A DNA stretch of 10,004 nt from Candidatus Daviesbacteria bacterium RIFCSPLOWO2_02_FULL_41_8. GTDB taxonomy: Bacteria > Patescibacteriota > Microgenomatia > Daviesbacterales > UBA10151. Location: the NCBI GenBank assembly GCA_001777455.1, contig MFDZ01000040.1, positions 6,348 to 16,351 of the forward strand, read 5' to 3'. Position numbers and translations under genes: made by a program. Shown one piece after another: positions 5,585-10,004 of the stretch. The number at the start of each line of letters is the position of its first letter. The first letter of the stretch is position 1. Under the pieces are notes generated by a model, which was not told the origin of the DNA, made no database searches, and was given only the letters and a program-made list of their open reading frames with translations.

Positions 5585-6115
5585 TTATCTTTCTTCACTG
5601 CTGAAGACTTCGTGAAGCTTTCCCTGTTTGATATATTCGTTTACCTCTTCCAGGGTGAATGACCTGCCTTCCAAAGATACGTAAATACCGGCCGGTAAAT
5701 GTTGGGTCTTGGCAAAGGCATAACCTAAATTAAACGGCGCATCGGAAAAATCAAAAGCGATAAGCGGTGTGGTTGCCGCAGTAAAGACAATAGTTTGATC
5801 TTTACGTTTCAGGTGTTCTTTAAGATAACGGGCGCTGTCTGGCATGGTAAAACGGCCGTGCGTAATAATGATATTTTTTGACGGGCTTTCCTCTATTGTC
5901 TTTAACATATTTTTCCGATCCTCCGCTGTCAGCTCCCGTGAGTCTTTCGTGCACACTTGAGTAAACGTAGTGTCGTCAAGCAGTTGATAATCCTCGAAAT
6001 AATCCGGAATTGCTGATTCCTTGTTAAGCTCTATTGCATCAAGCCTTTTATTCCATCTTGAATCAATAGTGCCGCCCATCAATATAAAGTGAACTAGTGT
6101 TTTATCTGTTTTCAT
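5585..6115 (-). CDS. Single-domain L-asparaginase-like protein with altered active-site residues
   Basis: A 176-aa protein matching only the N-terminal domain of bacterial asparaginases (full enzymes have about 330 aa). Visible landmarks are MGGTIDS (13-19, with T16 equivalent to the nucleophile T12 of E. coli AnsB), TKDSRELTAEDR (56-67), IITHGRFTMPDSARYL (83-98), IVFTAATTPL (109-118) and APFNLGYAFAKTQHLPAGIYVSLEGRSF (126-153). The last is typical of the short stand-alone asparaginase-like family. The canonical HGTDTM is here HGRFTM, so the residues equivalent to catalytic T89 and D90 are R88 and F89. Classical asparaginase chemistry is therefore doubtful; amino-acid or nucleotide sensing, or a different amidase activity, is possible. 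It begins 1 nt after the ACT-gene stop and precedes the metallopeptidase gene by 9 nt. Confidence 0.85.
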   Translation of the reverse strand: MKTDKTLVHFILMGGTIDSRWNKRLDAIELNKESAIPDYFEDYQLLDDTTFTQVCTKDSRELTAEDRKNMLKTIEESPSKNIIITHGRFTMPDSARYLKEHLKRKDQTIVFTAATTPLIAFDFSDAPFNLGYAFAKTQHLPAGIYVSLEGRSFTLEEVNEYIKQGKLHEVFSSEER

Positions 6116-6116
6116 A

Positions 6117-6761
6117 TTATTTATTAAAATAAATATTCATTGCTTTAATTGCCGGTTCCATATCTTCTTTTGCAATTATAAAAGAGAGCTCCGTATAGGT
6201 TGATACCAGCTCAAAAATGTTTATCCGTTTTGTGGCCAGAGCGCTGAGTAGTGTATAGATTATATTGGGAGTAGTAGCTTGTTTTTCACTGAAAGCAACA
6301 CTGACAGCCACGAGTCCATTAATTTCCGCTTTTGGTTTTGACCCGATATTTTTAAGGATAATATCTTTTGAGCGGTCAGAGCAAATGATGGTAATCTCTT
6401 CCGGCCCTTCGGTAACGGAAAAAAGGTCATTGATAGGAAGCAAAAAAGGATTCATGACAGAGATTTTTCTTTGAGTATCGATAGATTTTTTATATGTGAG
6501 AATAGTTAGGGATGATTTAATGCCGATGTTGGTGAGTGAAACGTCCTGAATAAGGGCAGCCGCATTGGGCAGGTGCTTGGTAATCCTGGAGAGCGCCACC
6601 ACAATAGTCCCCCTTTTAACCGGTTTTTTGGTGGCATTTTCAACGTTTTTGTGAATTTTATCCGCATAAGCGCTTAAGTTCAGCAAGCCTGTCCGGAGAG
6701 CTTCGCTGGCTATTTCGTCTGTTTGAATGATTTCTAGAACCGTATCTGTGATTTTTATCAT
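6117..6761 (-). CDS. ACT-domain protein, probable amino-acid-responsive regulator
   Basis: A 214-aa protein. The C-terminal region (about 147-212: EINGLVAVSVAFSEKQATTPNIIYTLLSALATKRINIFELVSTY split over beta-alpha-beta, then ELSFIIAKEDMEPAIKAMNIYF) has the aspartokinase-type ACT pattern, including the RINIFELVST turn where ligands usually bind. A second, degenerate ACT-like half may lie at about 112-145. The N-terminal 100 residues are mostly helical with no enzyme motif, so this is not a kinase. I chose the ATG at 6761 because AGGAGG (6767-6772) sits 5 nt upstream. A longer reading from 6878 would run through promoter and hairpin sequence and yields an implausible extension. First gene of the operon with the asparaginase-like and metallopeptidase genes; sensing of Asp/Asn-like amino acids would fit the neighbour but is inference. 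Confidence 0.72.
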   Translation of the reverse strand: MIKITDTVLEIIQTDEIASEALRTGLLNLSAYADKIHKNVENATKKPVKRGTIVVALSRITKHLPNAAALIQDVSLTNIGIKSSLTILTYKKSIDTQRKISVMNPFLLPINDLFSVTEGPEEITIICSDRSKDIILKNIGSKPKAEINGLVAVSVAFSEKQATTPNIIYTLLSALATKRINIFELVSTYTELSFIIAKEDMEPAIKAMNIYFNK

Positions 6762-6776
6762 AATCCCCTCCTCGTC

Positions 6777-6805
6777 ATCCTGATCCGGCTTTGCCGGAGA
6801 AGGAT
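6777..6805 (-). repeat. Hairpin in the 5' leader of the ACT gene
   Basis: Outer arms ATCCT (6777-6781) and AGGAT (6801-6805) and inner arms CCGGC (6785-6789) and GCCGG (6793-6797) form a symmetric two-tier hairpin with 3-nt internal loops and a TTT loop. It ends 4 nt upstream of the AGGAGG ribosome-binding site, so it could modulate initiation. The sequence looks like a dispersed repeat unit. Confidence 0.55.
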
Positions 6806-6808
6806 CTA

Positions 6809-6826
6809 TTGTAATAAATATTACAA
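6809..6826. promoter_or_regulatory. Perfect palindrome TTGTAATA-AA-TATTACAA, candidate operator
   Basis: Two 8-bp arms (6809-6816 and 6819-6826) are perfect inverted repeats around AA. GTAATA recurs as direct repeats at 6811, 6830 and 6839, the last touching the minus-strand -10 box. The palindrome sits about 11-28 nt downstream of the predicted ACT-operon transcript start. It fits a homodimeric repressor site, or an RNA hairpin in the leader. Confidence 0.5.
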
Positions 6827-6843
6827 AAAGTAATAAGTGTAAT

Positions 6844-6872
6844 ATTTTACCAAAAATTTTACATCTTGTCAA
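6844..6872 (-). promoter_or_regulatory. Strong sigma-70-type promoter of the ACT-asparaginase-like-metallopeptidase operon
   Basis: On the minus strand, consensus TTGACA (6867-6872), a 17-nt spacer and TAAAAT (6844-6849). The transcript would start near 6837, giving a 5' leader of about 76 nt that holds the palindrome, the two-tier hairpin and a real Shine-Dalgarno. It interlocks with the plus-strand promoter at 6858-6886. Confidence 0.7.
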
Positions 6873-6886
6873 ACCCATAATAAAAT
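6858..6886 (+). promoter_or_regulatory. Promoter of the PP2C-like gene, interlocked with the divergent promoter
   Basis: TTTACA (6858-6863), a 17-nt spacer and TAAAAT (6881-6886) on the plus strand. The transcript would start near 6893, about 5 nt before the ATG at 6898, which has no Shine-Dalgarno. The -35 box lies inside the spacer of the minus-strand promoter and the minus -35 lies inside this spacer, so both cannot be occupied at once. Confidence 0.6.
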
Positions 6887-6897
6887 ACGTAACTTAT

Positions 6898-7770
6898 ATG
6901 GTTAAACATGAATTCGAACAACCTATATCAATCACAGATATCTGTAGCGGATTAGACCTGCAGTTCTCCGGATACTCCCGGGGACCTGCTGCTTATAATA
7001 CTAATTCGGATCTTATTTACTTAAGTGGAGAGGAAAGGTTAACAATCATTATGGATGGGTTCGGACCAGATACTGAAGGGGTTAACCGCAAAGCATTAAA
7101 CCTTATCAGAAATGGGTTAAATAGAATTAAGGCAGGTGATGTTGAGAAAGTCCGAAAGGAGATGGGAGAAGTGTTATTTAAATCTTCCAATACTCTAGCT
7201 CGGAGGCTCAAAGGGGTAGGAGGTCTAAGTGTGGTAGCGGTTAAATATGTTAGTACACCTTACTTACGGACAGCAGTCTTTGGATGGTTAGGCAAGGCTA
7301 GGTTATATTCTGACGATCGAGGAATATACCAGCCTTTGACCATTGATGACACCTACGAGTTGGCTTACGAAGATCGTGAAGAGGCTAGGGGGGCAATGTG
7401 GGCACTTGATTATACAAAAGATCCAGAGAAGCTTGAGCCTCTTTCTAGGATCAGACAAATTTGGAATGAGAGTCCATCAATGCCTCCTTACAGGTATTTA
7501 GGTAAGGCTAATTTAGATAGTGTATATGTTAATTTAGCGCCTATATTCCCCGGGACAAAGTTGTTGTTAGCCACAATTGGCTTATACAGAAATTTAACTG
7601 CCCGGGAGATTAGAAATATTCTTAGAACTGAATCAGATCCGGCAAAATCTTTGGTGGAATTTGCTTGGGAGCGGTCTCAGAACCCGGCCAATAAGAGGGC
7701 AGATCGCAACACGGATATTTCGACAATCGTTGTGGAAGAGAAAACCATTGGGACTGGAGCAAGGAGGTAG
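6898..7770 (+). CDS. PP2C-like (PPM) phosphatase-fold protein with degenerate metal site, probable pseudophosphatase
   Basis: A 290-aa soluble protein with the order of PPM/PP2C landmarks. These are LTIIMDGFGPD (48-58, DG at 53-54), GGLSVVAVKYV (108-118), RTAVFGWLGKARLYSDDRGIYQPLT (124-148), KLLLATIGLYRNLTAREIRNIL (221-242) and TDISTIVVEE (272-281, D273). In active enzymes the third and fourth read GDSRAY and SDGLYD; here the aspartates are replaced (GWLGKARLY, TIGLY), so two of the metal-coordinating acids appear lost while D53 and D273 remain. That suggests a regulatory or binding role instead of catalysis, though an unusual metal site is possible. The start is set by a promoter whose transcript begins about 5 nt upstream. 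The next gene follows after 3 nt. The family call rests on motif order and spacing and needs a structure comparison to be firm. Confidence 0.65.
   Translation: MVKHEFEQPISITDICSGLDLQFSGYSRGPAAYNTNSDLIYLSGEERLTIIMDGFGPDTEGVNRKALNLIRNGLNRIKAGDVEKVRKEMGEVLFKSSNTLARRLKGVGGLSVVAVKYVSTPYLRTAVFGWLGKARLYSDDRGIYQPLTIDDTYELAYEDREEARGAMWALDYTKDPEKLEPLSRIRQIWNESPSMPPYRYLGKANLDSVYVNLAPIFPGTKLLLATIGLYRNLTAREIRNILRTESDPAKSLVEFAWERSQNPANKRADRNTDISTIVVEEKTIGTGARR
7761..7767 (+). promoter_or_regulatory. Strong Shine-Dalgarno for the 7774 gene
   Basis: AAGGAGG lies 6 nt before the ATG at 7774 and inside the last codons of the PP2C-like gene. It fixes the start of the downstream gene and shows it is translated from an internal site of the same mRNA, in contrast to the leaderless-type first genes of this window. 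Confidence 0.85.
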
Positions 7771-7773
7771 CTT

Positions 7774-8580
7774 ATGGGAGAAGTTGTATCAAATAAAGAG
7801 AGCAAAAATATTCCATTATCCGAGATCGAACTAACGGAGCTAGATAAGATCCGCTGGGCTCATGATGAGCCGCATCCTGATGATGGAACGCAGCCATTGT
7901 TTGGGCTCTCAAAGATCATTATGCCTGTCTCCGGAGGTAGAAACCATATTCGCATGAATGGTGTAGGACAGCTAGAAAAAATATTTTTTGCTGAAAAGTC
8001 TAACGTTGGCGTAATAGATTCTGACCGAGAAGAAGAATGGAGCCGCTTAACCTTTAGTAACCTAGGTTTTCATAGACCTATCACATCTTTTCTCAATTCT
8101 CCCAAGGGTATTGTTGATCCGCTTAATGCCGAGCGAATCAATGAGATTGGTGATTTTGTGGTTGAGGTTAATCAAGTCTTTACTCAAGATCATCAGTCCA
8201 GGTTGGTTATTGAAGCGCAACAAAGCGTCTTGAAGATGTACCAACAGTATATGCAATCAGGCATTTTGAGTGGGGATGATAAAATGCTTCAACAACTCAT
8301 TGAGAATGCTTCAGTGCATTTACAAACTTTGCAAAAAACTAGAGAAAGTTTACCGGAAGGTATCCGCCAACTTGTTCCCCGGGTCAAGCAGTTAGGTATA
8401 TTTTTCATTGATGAAAGAGTTTTTAGTAGCGTTTATCGAGGTTTGCAATTTGATCCTCTCATCATAAAAACTCTTTATACCCCTGAGACGGATAATCTTA
8501 GCTTATCTGATTTACGGGAATATTGGTGGAAGCTACCTGAGCTCAAGCCTTTGAACTTAAAAGATCTGGCGGCCTTATAA
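7774..8580 (+). CDS. Protein of unknown function, 268 aa, cotranscribed with the PP2C-like gene
   Basis: I do not recognise a family. It is a soluble, mildly acidic protein with no signal peptide or membrane helix. The N-terminus is charged and probably flexible (about 1-40, includes DEPHPDDGTQP). A mixed region follows (LSKIIMPVSGGRNHIRMNGVGQLEKIFF, then VGVIDSDREEEWSRLTF). Residues about 118-200 look mainly helical and Gln-rich (VVEVNQVFTQDHQSRLVIEAQQSVLKMYQQYMQ), with possible coiled-coil character. The C-terminus has aromatic motifs (LREYWWKLPELKPLNLKDL). A very good Shine-Dalgarno and a 3-nt gap after the PP2C-like gene make it a real gene and a probable functional partner of that protein, for example as a binding partner or effector. 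That partnership is inferred from context only. Confidence 0.8.
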   Translation: MGEVVSNKESKNIPLSEIELTELDKIRWAHDEPHPDDGTQPLFGLSKIIMPVSGGRNHIRMNGVGQLEKIFFAEKSNVGVIDSDREEEWSRLTFSNLGFHRPITSFLNSPKGIVDPLNAERINEIGDFVVEVNQVFTQDHQSRLVIEAQQSVLKMYQQYMQSGILSGDDKMLQQLIENASVHLQTLQKTRESLPEGIRQLVPRVKQLGIFFIDERVFSSVYRGLQFDPLIIKTLYTPETDNLSLSDLREYWWKLPELKPLNLKDLAAL

Positions 8581-8618
8581 GAAAACGTCATCAGTTATTC
8601 CGATAAAAATGGTAGAAT

Positions 8619-9005
8619 TTGGGGATGGTTTTAAGACGAAGTCGCAAGCTTTGCTTATATATTGATACTCGGGGCGGTTCCACCACTAAAGACCGGAAAG
8701 TTATTAAAGTTTCTTTGAAAAAGGAGGGGAAGGTGGTGGGGAGTTTAAGCGCGGATAATGAGTATGGCTCGCAAGCCCTTTTGCCTTTGATTTTGAAATT
8801 ATTTCGAACCTACAATCCCGGATTGTCAAGTCAAATCCAATCCGGGATTGGAAGCTGGGATGAACTTGAAGGGATTGAAGTAGAAACCGGGCCGGGATCT
8901 TTTACCGGACTGCGGGTCGGGGTGTCTGTAGCTAATGCCCTAGGGTTTGCGCTGGGAATTCCTGTTAATGGGAAAAAAGTGGAAACAAAATTACAATATA
9001 ATTGA
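8619..9005 (+). CDS. tsaB: Short TsaB (tRNA threonylcarbamoyladenosine biosynthesis), N-terminal-domain form
   Basis: TsaB is the non-catalytic partner of TsaD in making the t6A modification of tRNAs that read ANN codons. The 128-aa reading shows LCLYIDTRGG (11-20, the ASKHA phosphate-1-like start), GSQALLPLILKLF, then the diagnostic VETGPGSFTGLRVGVSVANALGFALGIPVNG (87-117). E. coli TsaB has about 230 aa; here everything after the first domain is absent, as I recall for CPR homologues. The start is unsure: TTG at 8619 or ATG at 8625, both reasonable and with no clear Shine-Dalgarno. Between the helix LLPLILKLF and the strand LEGIEVETG there is an extra stretch NPGLSSQIQSGIGSW coded by a perfect palindrome. 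The 58-bp repeat begins 2 nt after the TGA stop and may end transcription. Confidence 0.87.
   Translation: MGMVLRRSRKLCLYIDTRGGSTTKDRKVIKVSLKKEGKVVGSLSADNEYGSQALLPLILKLFRTYNPGLSSQIQSGIGSWDELEGIEVETGPGSFTGLRVGVSVANALGFALGIPVNGKKVETKLQYN
8814..8849. repeat. Perfect 12-bp inverted repeat inside tsaB
   Basis: AATCCCGGATTG (8814-8825) and CAATCCGGGATT (8838-8849) are perfect inverse complements around a 12-nt loop. The 36-nt unit is a multiple of three and keeps the tsaB frame open, adding residues roughly NPGLSSQIQSGIG to a surface loop. It looks like an in-frame insertion of a dispersed palindromic repeat. Confidence 0.75.
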
Positions 9006-9007
9006 TC

Positions 9008-9065
9008 TAATAAGCGAAGCTTGAAAACTTTGTTTGAAAGATGAGCTTTCAAACTTCGTTTATTA
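9008..9065 (+). repeat. 58-bp palindromic element, copy B
   Basis: Imperfect palindrome with TAATAAGCGAAGCTTGAAAAC at the left and its near-complement GCTTTCAAACTTCGTTTATTA at the right (18 of 21 positions match). It matches copy C (9139-9196) at 57 of 58 positions and is inverted relative to copy A (3790-3847). It starts 2 nt after the tsaB stop, so it may act as a transcription barrier. Confidence 0.88.
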
Positions 9066-9138
9066 ACCTAATTTCTAATTAACCTAAATAATGACTAATA
9101 TCTAAATGTTTTAATTTAAGAATTTGGACATTGGGATT
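9066..9138. other. AT-rich spacer between repeat copies B and C
   Basis: No gene is seen. The sequence is made of CTAATTT, CTAATTA, CCTAAA and CTAAATG-like units, roughly heptameric, and ends in GACATTGGGATTT. It resembles intergenic filler I recall from Microgenomates-type genomes; that recollection was not checked. Confidence 0.4.
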
Positions 9139-9196
9139 TGATAAGCGAAGCTTGAAAACTTTGTTTGAAAGATGAGCTTTCAAACTTCGTTTATTA
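9139..9196 (+). repeat. 58-bp palindromic element, copy C
   Basis: Identical to copy B except for one base near the left end (TGATAA for TAATAA), in the same orientation, 131 bp downstream. Such near-identity next to diverged copy A implies a recent local duplication or insertion. Confidence 0.88.
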
Positions 9197-9221
9197 GAAA
9201 TTAGTAATTAGAAATTAGAAA
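9194..9221. repeat. Heptanucleotide tandem repeat TTAGAAA
   Basis: Four consecutive 7-mers: TTAGAAA, TTAGTAA, TTAGAAA, TTAGAAA. The run begins at the right end of palindrome copy C and ends 11 nt before the CAP-gene -10 box. The same unit on the other strand (TTTCTAA) appears around 9070-9080. Confidence 0.75.
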
Positions 9222-9229
9222 TTCTCTTC

Positions 9230-9238
9230 TGTTATACT
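9230..9238 (+). promoter_or_regulatory. Extended -10 promoter of the CAP-domain gene (leaderless type)
   Basis: TG-T-TATACT: extended -10 dinucleotide at 9230-9231 and TATACT at 9233-9238. Six nt separate it from the ATG at 9245, so the mRNA would start at the A of the start codon. No good -35 is present, as is usual when the TG extension is used. Confidence 0.55.
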
Positions 9239-9244
9239 TAAACC

Positions 9245-10004
9245 ATGGCTCTACATAACTGGTTTCTACCGCACAAAGATACTCACCAAAAAGCCCACCT
9301 GCTTTCCTGGGAAGGTTTGGTGATTTATATCCTGCTTTTTATCCTGCTGCAGGTGAGTTTATCCATAATAGGATACGCTAAACCAGGAGTTTTAGGAATT
9401 TCCGGCAATATTGACCAAAAGCGATTGATAGAACTTACTAATATCGAAAGGCAAAAGAACGGACTTTCCCCGGTTTCTGAAAACAGTGCACTGGATCAGG
9501 CAGCGGAGCTTAAAGCCCAAAATATGTTTGCGGAGAATTACTGGGCTCACTTTGCCCCCAGCGGGAAAACCCCCTGGGACTTTATTTCCGGTGCGGGTTA
9601 TAAATTTACCTATGCCGGAGAAAATCTGGCAAAGAATTTTTCTTCCACCGATGAAGTTATAAAAGCCTGGATGGCATCTCAGACGCACCGCGATAACTTA
9701 TTAAATCCCCGGTATCAGGATATCGGCATTGCGGTAGCGGAAGGGGTATTAAACGGACAGAAAACTATTTTGGTGGTTCAGGAATTCGGCAGTACTCAAT
9801 ACCTGGCCGCACAGCCTGCTATGGAGGTGGCCGGAAAACAAATTGCCGTCCCCAAGCAGGATCTGTTTAATCCACCCAGCTTAATAGCCGCTGTTTCCGG
9901 CACCAGACAAAATACCGTTAGTACGCTGGTTAATCCTTATCTAGTTTCAAAGACGGCAGGGCTTTCGGTTATTGCTTTAATTGTAGTTTTATTGACGCTT
10001 GATA
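9245..10004 (+). CDS. Membrane-anchored CAP/SCP-domain protein, 5' part (253 codons, end outside window)
   Basis: My reading from the ATG at 9245 is open to the window end. It has a cytoplasmic N-terminus (about 1-22), one TM helix at about 24-46 (LVIYILLFILLQVSLSIIGYA) and a CAP domain at about 57-185. The CAP signatures are LTNIERQKNGLSPVSENSAL, WAHFAPSGKTPWDFI (H102), YAGENLAKNF (E126), VIKAWMASQTHRDNLLNPRY (H148) and IGIAVAEG, ending in VVQEFG. A linker follows and then a second hydrophobic stretch at 238-251 (AGLSVIALIVVLLTL), probably the start of another TM. Bacterial CAP proteins of this class (YkwD-like) are exported and have unclear function, with proposed roles in the envelope or in binding lipids or peptidoglycan. 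Located just after the repeat-rich spacer and driven by a leaderless-type promoter. The remainder of the protein lies outside the window. Confidence 0.9.
   Translation, partial: MALHNWFLPHKDTHQKAHLLSWEGLVIYILLFILLQVSLSIIGYAKPGVLGISGNIDQKRLIELTNIERQKNGLSPVSENSALDQAAELKAQNMFAENYWAHFAPSGKTPWDFISGAGYKFTYAGENLAKNFSSTDEVIKAWMASQTHRDNLLNPRYQDIGIAVAEGVLNGQKTILVVQEFGSTQYLAAQPAMEVAGKQIAVPKQDLFNPPSLIAAVSGTRQNTVSTLVNPYLVSKTAGLSVIALIVVLLTLD

Noticed and set aside
6762..6878. N-terminal extension of the ACT protein to an ATG at 6878, with a hydrophobic stretch resembling a signal peptide
   Set aside because: It would be translated from sequence that holds the operon's -35 and -10 boxes, palindrome and hairpin. 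The ATG at 6761 has a perfect AGGAGG 5 nt upstream.
9392..9688. Minus-strand 98-codon ORF opposite the CAP-domain gene
   Set aside because: Antisense shadow; the plus-strand frame encodes a full CAP domain with its signature residues.

Overview
The window looks like chromosomal DNA of a Candidate Phyla Radiation (Patescibacteria) bacterium, most probably of the Microgenomates type. This is inferred from a compact FtsEX operon, a short one-domain TsaB, promoters whose -10 box sits only 6-11 nt from the start codon (leaderless or nearly so), UGA used as an ordinary stop with RF2 present, and short intergenic palindromes and heptad repeats of kinds I recall from such genomes. No rRNA, tRNA, CRISPR array, transposase or phage gene was found.

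Layout. (1) 1-1824, minus strand: a single-pass membrane protein, ftsE and the first 243 codons of ftsX, tightly packed behind a leaderless-type promoter (1826-1860). (2) 1858-3782, minus: prfB (release factor 2, no frameshift site), then a class I SAM methyltransferase 2 nt downstream. (3) 3783-4687: about 900 nt with no convincing gene but at least seven hairpin or palindrome units, including a 142-nt nested palindrome and one copy of a 58-bp element that recurs twice near 9 kb. A doubtful 69-codon ORF with a good promoter lies inside. (4) 4688-6761, minus: a three-gene operon of ACT-domain protein, single-domain asparaginase-like protein with altered active-site residues, and HEIGH metallopeptidase. 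(5) 6762-6897: a divergent control region with two interlocked sigma-70-type promoters and a perfect 8-bp-arm palindrome. (6) 6898-8580, plus: a PP2C-like phosphatase missing two of the usual metal-binding aspartates, and an unrecognised 268-aa protein, apparently cotranscribed. (7) 8619-9005, plus: a short TsaB with a perfect palindrome in its coding sequence. (8) 9006-9244: two near-identical 58-bp hairpin repeats plus heptad repeats. (9) 9245-10004, plus: the start of a membrane-anchored CAP/SCP-domain protein, cut by the window end.

How it fits together. FtsEX (division and cell-wall hydrolase control), RF2 and TsaB are housekeeping. The accessory block is 4688-8580: two divergent operons sharing interlocked promoters, coding for a possible metabolite sensor (ACT), two enzyme-like proteins, a probable pseudophosphatase and an unknown partner. 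That block is the best candidate for an undescribed functional module, though the link between the operons is inferred only from promoter geometry and proximity.
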